Of a stretch of 57,690 bases of DNA, positions 14,950 to 24,560 are shown one piece after another; the stretch's first letter is position 1, and each line of letters starts with the position of its first letter. Under the pieces are notes generated by a model. It was not told the origin of the DNA and ran no database searches. It worked only from the letters and a program-made list of their open reading frames with translations. This DNA is from Bacteroidales bacterium UBA4293. GTDB lineage: Bacteria > Bacteroidota > Bacteroidia > Bacteroidales > Bacteroidaceae. The translations under genes were made by a program, and so were the position numbers. Location: the NCBI GenBank assembly GCA_002395835.1, contig DGVD01000005.1, positions 1 to 57,690 of the forward strand. Direction: 5' to 3'.

Positions 14950-16854
14950 ATGGATAATCAGAAAGAATACAGATATCTTACCCAAATTAATTCTCCTCAA
15001 GACTTGCGCAAACTTAAAACAGAAGAACTGCCGGAAGTATGCCAAGAACTGAGAAAGGATATCATAAACGAACTGAGCCATAACCCAGGTCATTTTGCTT
15101 CTTCTCTAGGTGTAGTAGAACTGACAGTTGCCCTGCATTATGTGTTTAACACACCATACGACAGAATTGTGTGGGATGTGGGCCACCAAGCCTATGGGCA
15201 CAAGATCCTGACCGGAAGAAGAGAGCAATTCTGTACAAACCGAAAATTCAAGGGTATCCGTCCTTTCCCCTCTCCTTTCGAGAGTGAGTATGATACTTTT
15301 ACCAGCGGACATGCTTCTAACTCCATCTCTGCAGCCTTAGGTATGGCCGTGGCTGCCAATATGCACAAGGAAAACCGGAAAATCATAGCTGTCATAGGTG
15401 ATGGCGCCATGAGCGGTGGTCTGGCATTCGAGGGACTGAACAATGCTTCTTCCACTCCGAACGACCTACTCATCATCCTGAACGACAACAATATGAGTAT
15501 AGACCGCAGTGTGGGGGGAATGAAGCAATACCTGCTCCATCTGAATACAAATAGTCTTTATAATAGAATCCGTTTCTGCCTCTCAAATACGCTCTCGGAT
15601 TGGGGCATTCTGAATGCAAAGCGTAAGAACAGTATCCTTCGCTTCAACAATAGCTTGAAATCCATGCTCAGCCAGCAGCAGAACATTTTTGAGGGGTTGA
15701 ACATCCGCTATTTCGGTCCTGTAGATGGGCACAATGTGGAGGAACTGATTCGTACACTGTCCGATATTAAGGACATGAAGGGGCCTAAGCTCCTGCATAT
15801 CCATACGGTGAAAGGAAAAGGGTTCAAGCCAGCAGAGAAATCGGCTACGATCTGGCATGCTCCTGGACTATTCGATAAGGATACAGGTGAACGCATCATT
15901 AAAGATGCAGAGGGACTACCTCCACGTTTTCAGGATGTATTCGGTGAAACCTTGGTTGAACTGGCTGAAAAGAATGAAAAGATAGTAGGTGTAACTCCTG
16001 CCATGCCTACGGGGTGCAGCATGAACCTGATGATGGAAAAAATGCCTGACAGGGCCTTTGATGTAGGTATTGCCGAAGGGCATGCAGTGACATTCTCCTG
16101 TGGTATGGCAAAAGATGGCTTGCTGCCGTTCTGCAACATCTACTCTTCGTTTGCCCAACGTGCGTACGACAATATCATTCATGATATGGCACTCTCCAAC
16201 CTGGACATGGTGCTTTGTCTGGACCGTGCGGGTCTGGTGGGCGAAGACGGACCTACCCACCACGGAGCCTTTGATCTGGCCTATCTCCGTCCTATCCCGA
16301 ATTTGACGATCTGCTCTCCTTACGACGAGAAGGAACTCCGACGGATGATGTATACTGCTCAATTGCCTGGTATGGGACCGTTTGTGATTCGCTACCCTAG
16401 GGGAAGAGGGCGTCTCACTGAATGGCATTGTCCTCTGGAAGAGGTGGAAGTAGGAACTGCCCGCAAACTCAAGCCGGGTAAGGACCTAGCCGTTCTGACA
16501 ATAGGTCCTATAGGTAACCTTGCAGCCGATGCGATTGAAAAGGCTGAGAAAGAGCTGAGTGGAGTGCAAATCGCTCATTACGATATGCGTTTCCTCAAAC
16601 CTATCGATGAAAAAGCTTTGCTGGAGATAGCCCAGACATTCGACAAAATTATCACCTTGGAAAATGGAACCCGAAAAGGTGGACTTGGTTCAGCTGTGCT
16701 GGAATTCATGGCCGATAATGGCTTCACCCCACAGGTAAAAGTGTTAGGTCTACCGGATGAGTTCGTTGAGCATGGAAGCATCCCGGAACTTCTCCGATTG
16801 ACGGGGCTCGATACAGATAGTATCTACAATGATATAAAAACTATGTTGTCATGA
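14950..16854 (+). CDS. dxs: 1-deoxy-D-xylulose-5-phosphate synthase
   Basis: Condenses pyruvate and glyceraldehyde 3-phosphate, the first and flux-setting step of the MEP pathway, using thiamine diphosphate. The 634-residue protein has the substrate histidine region SHNPGHFASSLGVVEL and the TPP motif GDGAMSGG with NDNNMSI. The pyrimidine-binding domain follows (AEGHAVTFSCGMA), then the transketolase C-domain ending in LGLPDEFVEHG. The start is the ATG at 150 of that line (14950) rather than the in-frame TTG at 14941. It leads an operon with trkA and trkH, overlapping trkA by four bases (ATGA). Confidence 0.97.
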   Translation: MDNQKEYRYLTQINSPQDLRKLKTEELPEVCQELRKDIINELSHNPGHFASSLGVVELTVALHYVFNTPYDRIVWDVGHQAYGHKILTGRREQFCTNRKFKGIRPFPSPFESEYDTFTSGHASNSISAALGMAVAANMHKENRKIIAVIGDGAMSGGLAFEGLNNASSTPNDLLIILNDNNMSIDRSVGGMKQYLLHLNTNSLYNRIRFCLSNTLSDWGILNAKRKNSILRFNNSLKSMLSQQQNIFEGLNIRYFGPVDGHNVEELIRTLSDIKDMKGPKLLHIHTVKGKGFKPAEKSATIWHAPGLFDKDTGERIIKDAEGLPPRFQDVFGETLVELAEKNEKIVGVTPAMPTGCSMNLMMEKMPDRAFDVGIAEGHAVTFSCGMAKDGLLPFCNIYSSFAQRAYDNIIHDMALSNLDMVLCLDRAGLVGEDGPTHHGAFDLAYLRPIPNLTICSPYDEKELRRMMYTAQLPGMGPFVIRYPRGRGRLTEWHCPLEEVEVGTARKLKPGKDLAVLTIGPIGNLAADAIEKAEKELSGVQIAHYDMRFLKPIDEKALLEIAQTFDKIITLENGTRKGGLGSAVLEFMADNGFTPQVKVLGLPDEFVEHGSIPELLRLTGLDTDSIYNDIKTMLS

Positions 16855-18197
16855 AAATCATTATTGGTGGAGCTGGAGCAGTGGGCACTCATCTGGCCCA
16901 ATTGCTTTCCAAGGAGAAACAAGATATCGTCTTGATGGACGAGAAGATTGAGCGCTTGCAACATCTGAGTTCGGTCTTCGACTTAATGGTCATCAATGCA
17001 TCACCCACCTCTATAATGGCACAAAAGAATGCCGGTGTGGCCAATGCCGATATGTTTATCGGAGTAACTCCCGATGAATCCACTAACATGACTTGCTGCA
17101 TGATAGCCAGTAACCTGGGCTGCAAGAAAACAGTGGCTCGCATAGACAACTATGAGTATCTGGATCCGCAAATCAGTGAATTCTTCCGTCACTTGGGTGT
17201 GAACTCTCTGGTCTATCCAGAATTACTGGCTGCCCGAGAGGTGGCAAACACCCTTCAAACCAGCTGGATACGTCAATGGTGGGAAGTAGGAAGTGGCGAC
17301 TTGGTCATGATTGGTGTGAAGCTTAGAGAGAATGCTCAGATTCTTAATACTCCACTGAAAGACCTGGGTGGCTCTGAACTTCCTTATCACATTGTGGCTA
17401 TCAGACGTGGGGATGAAACGATTATCCCTAATGGTAATGACATGTTATTGAACCAAGACTTGGTCTACTTCATGGCAAACAAGAAAAATCTTTCCAAGAT
17501 TCAAGTCGTTTGCGGAAAAGAAGCTTATCCGGAAATTAAGAATGTATTGATTGTCGGTGGAGACCGAATCGCTGTCCGGACAGTCGACCTTCTGGACCCT
17601 AGTATCCATGTCACCATTATTGAACAGGATGAGAAACGCTGTGACCAAATCAATGAACTGCTGGCAAAAAAGGGAAACAAAGTTCTGGTGGTCAAGGGCG
17701 ATGGCAGAAACTTTGCCTCTCTGGAAGATATCAACATCAATAAATATCAAGCATTCGTGGCATTGACTGGAAGTGCTGAGGTGAACATTCTATCATGTCT
17801 TGCAGCCCACAAGGAGGGAATTGTCAAGACTGTGGCCAAAGTGGAAAAGAATGAATACATGAAGATGGCCGAAGACTTGGACATTGGTACTACCATCAAC
17901 AAGAAGAACATTGCAGCTGGTAGTATCTACCAGAAGCTATTGGCTGCCGATGTGGCGAATATGAAGACCTTGGAACTAGCCAATGCCGATGTGGCAGAAT
18001 TGACGGTAGGACCTAATGCAAAAATCACCCGTAAGCCGGTGAAAGACCTGGGTCTGCCTAAAGGTGTCACTATCGGTGGCATGGTCCGTGATGGTGTGGG
18101 TATGCTGGTGCAAGGTAACACTGTGCTGCAGGAGGGAGACCATGTGGTCATCTTCTGTCTCAGTAATATGATAAATAAACTGGAAAAATACTTCTAA
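16851..18197 (+). CDS. trkA: Trk potassium uptake regulatory protein TrkA
   Basis: Peripheral NAD(H)-binding subunit that gates the TrkH potassium channel. The 448-residue protein has two tandem RCK modules. The first begins MKIIIGGAGAVGTHLAQLL with an acidic residue ending strand 2 (LMDEKIERL). The second begins VLIVGGDRIAVRT at about residue 228. Each is followed by a TrkA-C segment. Length is typical for two-module TrkA. It overlaps dxs by four bases and abuts trkH with no gap (TAAATG), so the three are tightly coupled. Confidence 0.96.
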   Translation: MKIIIGGAGAVGTHLAQLLSKEKQDIVLMDEKIERLQHLSSVFDLMVINASPTSIMAQKNAGVANADMFIGVTPDESTNMTCCMIASNLGCKKTVARIDNYEYLDPQISEFFRHLGVNSLVYPELLAAREVANTLQTSWIRQWWEVGSGDLVMIGVKLRENAQILNTPLKDLGGSELPYHIVAIRRGDETIIPNGNDMLLNQDLVYFMANKKNLSKIQVVCGKEAYPEIKNVLIVGGDRIAVRTVDLLDPSIHVTIIEQDEKRCDQINELLAKKGNKVLVVKGDGRNFASLEDININKYQAFVALTGSAEVNILSCLAAHKEGIVKTVAKVEKNEYMKMAEDLDIGTTINKKNIAAGSIYQKLLAADVANMKTLELANADVAELTVGPNAKITRKPVKDLGLPKGVTIGGMVRDGVGMLVQGNTVLQEGDHVVIFCLSNMINKLEKYF

Positions 18198-19661
18198 ATG
18201 ATTAACCGTTTAATCATATTCCGAGTAATGGGGTCTCTTATATTGATAGAGGCTGCCCTGTTGCTGCTCAGTCTGGGCATCGGACTGATTTATCAGGAAT
18301 ATGATATTGCGGCATTCTTATATACCACGCTGATAGCTACCGTCCTAGGAGGAACACTCTGGTATGTCGGTCGAAAGGCTGAAAACCGGATGAGCCGTCG
18401 TGACGGATATATCGTCGTAGCTTGTGCCTGGACTGTGTTCAGTCTTATTGGCATGCTTCCTTACATCATCAGTGGCTATATTCCCAATGTAGCCGATGCG
18501 TTCTTTGAAACGATGTCTGGATTCACAGCTACGGGAGCCACCATTCTGGACAATATTGAAGAAGGTGGGCATGGTCTGTTGTTCTGGCGCAGTCTCACGC
18601 AGTGGCTGGGAGGATTGGGTATTGTGTTCTTTACCTTGGCAGTCCTTCCTATCTTTGGATTGGGCGAAGTCAAACTTTTTGCAGCAGAATCCATAGGTCC
18701 TACACATGAGAAACTGCATCCTAGAATCTCTACCACGGCACGGCGTATTTGGATTGTTTATTTGGGTTTGACACTGACTTGTATGGGGTGTCTCATGCTG
18801 GGAGGACTAGATTGGTATGATGCTATTTGCCATTCCATGACTTGTACGGCAACGGGTGGCTTCAGCACTTACCAAGACAGTATCGCTCATTTCCACTCTC
18901 CTTATGTGGAGTATGTGATTACCTTTTTTATGTTTGCAGGTAGTATCAACTTCACATTGACCTATCATTGTTTTTTCCAACGGCACTTCGGCAGATTTTG
19001 GAAAGATATGGAGCTACGATGGTTCACCTGGATTATCATAGGAGCCACTGTCATCTGCACTTTCTGTCTTTGGAGCCGTATGTATCATGTTAATCTAAGT
19101 CTGGAGGAAAGCTTCCGACAAGCCATTTTCCAAGTCGTCTCCATAGTTTCCACTACGGGTTTTGCCACAGCCGATTACAACATGTGGCCTCATGTCACTT
19201 GGTCTGTATTGGCTTGCCTGATGTTCATGGGTGGTTGTGCTGGAAGCACCGTAGGAGGTTTTAAGGTCATCCGTATTGTCATGCTGGTAAAAATAGCCTA
19301 TAATGAGTTCCGTCATATCCTGCACCCTAATGCCGTAATACCTATCCGAATCAATGAAAAGGTAATAGATGGTGGCATGCGTACCACACTTTGTGCCTTT
19401 CTCTTTGTTTACCTCCTGACGATTGTTGTAGCTACAATAATCTTCAACTTCATGGGGTTGGCTTTCAGCGAGGCCATCGGTGTCAGTCTGAGTAGCTTGA
19501 GCAATGTGGGACCTTCCTTCGGTAGATTCGGCCCAGAATTCTCTTGGAGCATTCTTCCCAATGCCGGAAAGATACTGGCCAGTTTCCTGATGCTAATCGG
19601 TCGTCTGGAAATCTTTGCGGTATTACTGCTGTTCACACCTCAATTTTGGAAAAACAGATAA
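18198..19661 (+). CDS. trkH: Trk potassium channel subunit TrkH
   Basis: Inner-membrane potassium channel of the TrkH/KtrB superfamily, 487 residues. Four pore repeats are recognisable from their filter-like segments, for example SGFTATGATI, CTATGGFST, VSTTGFATADY and SLSNVGPSFG, each with the central glycine of the filter. Long hydrophobic stretches flank each. The start codon follows the trkA stop immediately. With TrkA next to it the uptake system is complete. A 24-base gap separates it from manA, so readthrough into manA is likely. Confidence 0.96.
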   Translation: MINRLIIFRVMGSLILIEAALLLLSLGIGLIYQEYDIAAFLYTTLIATVLGGTLWYVGRKAENRMSRRDGYIVVACAWTVFSLIGMLPYIISGYIPNVADAFFETMSGFTATGATILDNIEEGGHGLLFWRSLTQWLGGLGIVFFTLAVLPIFGLGEVKLFAAESIGPTHEKLHPRISTTARRIWIVYLGLTLTCMGCLMLGGLDWYDAICHSMTCTATGGFSTYQDSIAHFHSPYVEYVITFFMFAGSINFTLTYHCFFQRHFGRFWKDMELRWFTWIIIGATVICTFCLWSRMYHVNLSLEESFRQAIFQVVSIVSTTGFATADYNMWPHVTWSVLACLMFMGGCAGSTVGGFKVIRIVMLVKIAYNEFRHILHPNAVIPIRINEKVIDGGMRTTLCAFLFVYLLTIVVATIIFNFMGLAFSEAIGVSLSSLSNVGPSFGRFGPEFSWSILPNAGKILASFLMLIGRLEIFAVLLLFTPQFWKNR

Positions 19662-19685
19662 ATTGTAACATTAAAATATAAAATA

Positions 19686-20660
19686 ATGAAACCTTTAAAG
19701 TTTGAGCCTCTATTAAAATCTATCCTTTGGGGGGGTGATAAGATCATACCATTCAAGGGACTTGATATAAAAATGCCTACTGTAGGTGAAAGTTGGGAAA
19801 TTTCAGGTGTGAAAGGCAATGTCAGCATCGTGGCTGATGGAGAATATAAAGGACGTGCCTTGAACGACCTGGTCGAGGAACTGAAGGACAAACTTATCGG
19901 AAAAGCCAACTACAAACGCTTTGGCACAGAGTTCCCTCTTTTGATTAAATTCATCGATGCCCGTCAACCGCTTTCTATTCAGGTTCACCCTACCGATGAA
20001 ATTGCACAAAAGCAAGGAAAAGGGAACAAGGGAAAGACGGAAATGTGGTATGTCATGGAAAGTGATCCTAACGCTAAATTACGTAGTGGTCTGAAAACCC
20101 AACTGACTCCAGATGAATATGCTGCGAAAGTGGAAGATGGTACTATTACCGATGCTCTCTGCGAATACAATGTGAAGAATGGTGATGTCTTCTTTCTGCC
20201 AGCAGGACGTATCCATAGTATTGGGGCTGGATGTTTCATTGCTGAGATTCAGCAGACCAGCGATGTAACATACCGTATCTATGATTTCAAGCGAAAGGAT
20301 AAAAACGGGAACGAGCGTGAACTGCATACAGAACTGGCTAAGGAAGCTATCAACTTTACCGTTTACCCGGAATACAGAACTCTTTACACTCCTAAAAAAG
20401 ATGAACCGGTGGAATTGGTAAGCTGTAATTATTTCACAACTTCCGTTTATGATCTGACTGAACCTATGGCTGCAGACTATTCAGAACTAGACAGTTTCGT
20501 CATCTATATTTGCTTAGAAGGTTCTGCCAACATCTGCAATGAAGAGGGTGAAGAAACGACCATCAAGGCTGGTGAAACAATCCTGATTCCAGCTTCTACA
20601 CAAGAGGCATATATCAAGCCCGGTGAAAATGGAGTGAAGTTCTTGGAGACTTACGTATAA
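19686..20660 (+). CDS. manA: Mannose-6-phosphate isomerase, type I
   Basis: Zinc-dependent aldose-ketose isomerase interconverting mannose 6-phosphate and fructose 6-phosphate. The 324-residue cupin protein opens with PLKFEPLLKSILWGGDK. It has the metal-site segments LSIQVHPTDE and EMWYVME, plus VFFLPAGRIHSIGAG with the third histidine. Length fits the short bacterial class (CryA/YvyI-like) rather than the longer E. coli form. It lies 24 bases after trkH without a visible promoter of its own and is followed by a strong terminator, so it is probably transcribed with the dxs-trk unit. Confidence 0.93.
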   Translation: MKPLKFEPLLKSILWGGDKIIPFKGLDIKMPTVGESWEISGVKGNVSIVADGEYKGRALNDLVEELKDKLIGKANYKRFGTEFPLLIKFIDARQPLSIQVHPTDEIAQKQGKGNKGKTEMWYVMESDPNAKLRSGLKTQLTPDEYAAKVEDGTITDALCEYNVKNGDVFFLPAGRIHSIGAGCFIAEIQQTSDVTYRIYDFKRKDKNGNERELHTELAKEAINFTVYPEYRTLYTPKKDEPVELVSCNYFTTSVYDLTEPMAADYSELDSFVIYICLEGSANICNEEGEETTIKAGETILIPASTQEAYIKPGENGVKFLETYV

Positions 20661-20682
20661 TACAATCTTAACCTTTTATTAT

Positions 20683-20721
20683 ATATAGTGTGTCATTTGT
20701 ATGGCACACTATATTTTTTTT
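20683..20721 (+). terminator. Strong rho-independent terminator after manA
   Basis: A 14-bp stem (20683-20696 with 20701-20714, one G-T pair) with a 4-base loop, followed by at least six T. It cleanly separates the dxs-trkA-trkH-manA unit from the GH2 gene. Confidence 0.92.
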
Positions 20722-20723
20722 AT

Positions 20724-20731
20724 TACCTTTG
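20724..20731 (+). promoter_or_regulatory. -7 box of the GH2 lipoprotein gene
   Basis: TACCTTTG matches TAnnTTTG, 25 bases before the ATG at 20756 and directly after the T run of the preceding terminator. The nearest TTTG (20696-20699) is 24 bp away, longer than usual, and lies in the terminator loop. Confidence 0.5.
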
Positions 20732-20755
20732 TTGCAAACCTTTAATACTAAGTCT

Positions 20756-23700
20756 ATGAAAAAGAATGTAGTCTTTTTTCTGCTTGCCAGTGCATTTTTA
20801 ACTGGCTGTGGACCTACTAGTACAACTGATTCTGGAGAATATAACCGAGGAATTGGTCTGTATCCTGGTAATCCAAAAGAGAATTTTGCTCCTATCCTTG
20901 TTGAGGATAAGGATACGTACAGAAATGTAGCCGCACAGAAGGCTGCCTACCACTCTTCTGCCTACGACTATAACCTTACTGCTCAATTAACTACCGATGG
21001 GATCATCGCTAAAGGTGAATCTCCTTTTACAAGGGTCACCACGTCTCAAGGAGAAGCTAAGAAAAATGAGAAAGAATGGCTCTTCGACCAGATTGGTCAC
21101 ACGAGGATCAATTTTGAGGGAAACCATCTGCTACTTGAGCTGGACATGAACGACATGGATATCCATGCCGACAAATTTACGCTCAACGGAACTGTTTATG
21201 TAGCCGACTCTCTTCAAAAAGGCTATGACATCACTGTCTCTGCTTCAAAGGATGGTAAAAATTGGGATACTATAGACCAAATGAAAGGTTCTGGTTACTG
21301 GGGCTCCGAAATCCCAAGCCGAGGGTATCCTCAAATGGCTAATTTTCCAAAACCTAAGAAAAATCCATCACCAGTAGTCTTCAAGTATGACTATAAGGAG
21401 GATCCAAACAAACCTGAACCTCAAATGAGAAATTTCTGGGGAGGTAATGCGCAGGCTGGCAAACCAAGAACCATTCAATATACGGCTTCTCTGCCATCTC
21501 CTGATTATCGTTATTTTAAACTGGAGGGCGATGTTCCTAGTGCTTTGGCATGGAGCTTCAGTTCTTGGGATTTCTATCAGGGAGATACGTTTATTAGCGC
21601 ACTGGCTTCAGAACATTTTGGAAGTTCCTGGAGAAGTGCCGGTAAGGACGAGGAATGGGTATACGTGGATTTAGGTGCAACGGCTAAATTCGATAAGGTG
21701 GTTCTGCACTGGGTCAACAAGGCTATTGCTGGTAAGATCCAGACGTCCGACGATGCGGAGAATTGGAAAGATGTGGCAAACCTTCCTGGCGGTAACGCAA
21801 AGGAGGATGTCATTGAAGCAAAAGGCAAGGGACGTTATGTCCGATTGCTTTGCCAGAAATCTTCCAACGGACTTCCTTATGAGTTAAGTGAATTCGAGGT
21901 CTTCGGTAAAGGAGGCTTGGTAGCTAAACCTGCACCTGAAGTACCCGCTTCTGAAACCAAACAAATACTGAATGGTGGTACCTGGAAATTACAACGGGCA
22001 TCACTCGTGAATGCAGCAGGTGAAAAGATCTCTACGGAAGGATTCGACACGAAAGACTGGACTCTGGCAACTGTACCGGGTACTGTTCTCACAAGTCTAA
22101 AGAATGTCGGTGCTATCCCTGACCCTAATTTTGCAGACAACCAACTTCAAATTTCTGACTCTTATTTCATTTCTGATTTCTGGTATCAGAAGGAGTTTGA
22201 GGTTAACAACAATATGGAAAAGACTTTCCTGAATTTCGATGGTATAAACTGGAAAGCAAATATATTCCTGAACGGTTCTAAGGTTGGCCGAATCGAAGGT
22301 GCATTCAAAAGAGGAAAATTCGATGTCAGCCAAATGGTGAAAAAAGGAAAGAACGTGCTGGCTGTCCAGATTATCCGAAATGCTCATCCTGGAGCAGTGA
22401 AGGAACAAACAGCCTTCAGTGCCGACGCTAATGGCGGTATTTTAGGAGCAGACAATGCAACATTCCATGCCAGCATTGGCTGGGACTGGATCCCTACCAT
22501 CCGTGGGCGTAACATTGGAATCTGGAATGATGTCTATCTAACCTTTACTGGCGCTGTTACCTTAGAGGATCCGTTCGTACGTACGGAACTGCCTTTGCCT
22601 GACACTACATCTGCAAACATCTTTGCTGAAGTAACATTGAAGAACCATGTGGCTGAACAAGTGAAAGGTATCTTAAAAGGTAAATATGGCGAAGCTGCTT
22701 TTGAAAAAGAAATCACCTTAGAGCCTAATGAGGCCAAACTGGTTAAACTGGATGCAGAAAACACTCCTGCCCTTCATCTGGAGAACCCACACCTCTGGTG
22801 GCCAAAGGGATATGGTGCTCAATATCTATATGATGTAGAGTTCTCATTCGAAGCAAATGGTAAAACCTCCGACAAAGTAGCCTTTAAGTCTGGAGTCCGT
22901 CAAATGACTTTCGATGAAAAGGAATATCTGCCAAGTGGTGGTATCCAGCGTGCAGTTTTCGGAAACGGTAAACCTGAACGCTTAAGCTTATACATCAATG
23001 GTCGTCGTTTCATCGGTTTTGGTGGTAACTGGGGATTCTCTGAGTCTAACCTCAACTATCGTGGACGTGAATATGACATCGCTGTAAAATATCATGCTGA
23101 CATGAATTTCACCATGATTAGAAACTGGGTAGGTCAGACAGGTGATGAGGAATTCTATGAGGCTTGCGATAAATATGGTGTCATGGTATGGCAAGATTTC
23201 TGGCTGGCTAATCCAAGCGACGGACCTGACCCATATTACAGAGATCTTTTCTGTGACAATGCACAAGATTGGGTAAAGCGTTTGCGTAACCATCCATCTA
23301 TTGCACTATATGTGGGTCGTAACGAAGGTAATCCTCCTGCAGACTTGGATCAATACCTGCGCACTATGTTGCCTCAGGAACATCCAGGTATTCACTACAT
23401 CTCTCATTCTGCAGCAGGAGTCGTAAGTGGTGGTGGCCCTTATAGAGCTCTTTCTCAGAAGGAATACTTTGAGAATTTCGGACATGACAAGTTCCACAGT
23501 GAGCGAGGTATGCCTAATGTCATGACATACGAGAGTCTTGTTCAAGCTCTTGGCGAAGAATCTATTGATCAGATAAACACCATGGAGAATCCAAATGCTA
23601 TGTATGGCTTACATGACTATACTCTTAGCTCAGCCCAGGGTGCAGACTCATTCAACAAGATTCTAGAGAAAATGTTCGGCAAGCCTAAGGATGCTAAACA

Positions 23701-24478
23701 ATTTACAGAATGGGCTCAGTGGATCAACTACAACGGCTACAGAGCCATCTTCGAATCTCGTAGTGAGCATCGCCGTGGAATGCTGCTTTGGATGAGTCAT
23801 CCAGCATGGCCGTCTATGGTATGGCAGACTTACGACTATTACTTCAACCCTACAGCCGCATACTTTGGCTGTAAGAAAGCTTGTGAGCCTCTCCATATCC
23901 AATGGAACCCTGTACGTGAAGACATCGAAGTGGTGAACTACCACGCAGGCAACCAAAAGAACCTCACAGCGAAAGCACTTCTTATCAATCAAGATGGAAA
24001 AGAACAATGGAGTAAGGAACTGACATTCGACATCGAAGAAGATCAGACTGTAGCTTGCTTCCCATTGGAGATAACGGAAAAGCTTAGTGATACCTATTTC
24101 ATTAAACTGACCTTAACCGACAAGGATGGCAAGGTTGTTTCTGACAACTTCTATTGCCGTGGAAAGGAAGAAGACAATTACAAGTCTTTGCTGAACCTTC
24201 CAACAGTAGAATTAACATCCAACTGGACTCTTGACAAAGAAGGTGATTTGCTGGTTCTAAAGGGTACTGTAAAGAACAACACTTCTACCCCTGCCCTCAT
24301 GATTAGACTGCAAGTTGAGGGCGAGAAGAGTAAAACTAGAATTCTTCCTGCTCTTTACACTGACAACTACTTCTCACTCATGCCTGGAGAAGAAAAGGCT
24401 GTCTGCATCACTTTATCACATGCAGATACAAGAGGTGAACAACCATTTGTAACGATATCTGGTTTTAATATCAAATAA
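20756..24478 (+). CDS. Lipoprotein glycoside hydrolase family 2 with discoidin domain
   Basis: A 1240-residue surface or periplasmic lipoprotein with lipobox LTGC (C18). Residues about 40-280 form a poorly defined carbohydrate-binding region. Residues about 280-385 are an F5/8 type C (discoidin) domain. A GH2 sandwich domain begins near 400 (TVPGTVLTSLKNVGAIPDP), followed by the Ig-like domain and a TIM barrel. The acid/base is probably E857 (GRNEGN) and the nucleophile E916 (FHSERG). The layout resembles exo-beta-glucosaminidases and endo-beta-mannosidases. The substrate is not proven; the neighbouring manA fits mannose. The start at 20756 is set by the lipoprotein signal. It is a single-gene unit. 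Confidence 0.85.
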   Translation: MKKNVVFFLLASAFLTGCGPTSTTDSGEYNRGIGLYPGNPKENFAPILVEDKDTYRNVAAQKAAYHSSAYDYNLTAQLTTDGIIAKGESPFTRVTTSQGEAKKNEKEWLFDQIGHTRINFEGNHLLLELDMNDMDIHADKFTLNGTVYVADSLQKGYDITVSASKDGKNWDTIDQMKGSGYWGSEIPSRGYPQMANFPKPKKNPSPVVFKYDYKEDPNKPEPQMRNFWGGNAQAGKPRTIQYTASLPSPDYRYFKLEGDVPSALAWSFSSWDFYQGDTFISALASEHFGSSWRSAGKDEEWVYVDLGATAKFDKVVLHWVNKAIAGKIQTSDDAENWKDVANLPGGNAKEDVIEAKGKGRYVRLLCQKSSNGLPYELSEFEVFGKGGLVAKPAPEVPASETKQILNGGTWKLQRASLVNAAGEKISTEGFDTKDWTLATVPGTVLTSLKNVGAIPDPNFADNQLQISDSYFISDFWYQKEFEVNNNMEKTFLNFDGINWKANIFLNGSKVGRIEGAFKRGKFDVSQMVKKGKNVLAVQIIRNAHPGAVKEQTAFSADANGGILGADNATFHASIGWDWIPTIRGRNIGIWNDVYLTFTGAVTLEDPFVRTELPLPDTTSANIFAEVTLKNHVAEQVKGILKGKYGEAAFEKEITLEPNEAKLVKLDAENTPALHLENPHLWWPKGYGAQYLYDVEFSFEANGKTSDKVAFKSGVRQMTFDEKEYLPSGGIQRAVFGNGKPERLSLYINGRRFIGFGGNWGFSESNLNYRGREYDIAVKYHADMNFTMIRNWVGQTGDEEFYEACDKYGVMVWQDFWLANPSDGPDPYYRDLFCDNAQDWVKRLRNHPSIALYVGRNEGNPPADLDQYLRTMLPQEHPGIHYISHSAAGVVSGGGPYRALSQKEYFENFGHDKFHSERGMPNVMTYESLVQALGEESIDQINTMENPNAMYGLHDYTLSSAQGADSFNKILEKMFGKPKDAKQFTEWAQWINYNGYRAIFESRSEHRRGMLLWMSHPAWPSMVWQTYDYYFNPTAAYFGCKKACEPLHIQWNPVREDIEVVNYHAGNQKNLTAKALLINQDGKEQWSKELTFDIEEDQTVACFPLEITEKLSDTYFIKLTLTDKDGKVVSDNFYCRGKEEDNYKSLLNLPTVELTSNWTLDKEGDLLVLKGTVKNNTSTPALMIRLQVEGEKSKTRILPALYTDNYFSLMPGEEKAVCITLSHADTRGEQPFVTISGFNIK

Positions 24479-24496
24479 ACTGATATAGATAGCATC

Positions 24497-24537
24497 AAAA
24501 AAACTCCCGATAATCTAATGGATTACCGGGAGTTTTT
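24497..24537. terminator. Bidirectional terminator between GH2 and acyl-CoA dehydrogenase genes
   Basis: CTCCCGATAATC and GATTACCGGGAG pair over 12 positions with one mismatch. A runs precede and T runs follow the hairpin, so it serves both convergent genes. Confidence 0.88.
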
Positions 24538-24560
24538 ATTTAATAATCTAAAAGTATATA

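Noticed and set aside
15916..16428. 170-codon minus-strand open frame inside dxs
   Set aside because: It is a shadow of the conserved Dxs reading frame, with His/Arg-rich composition typical of antisense frames.
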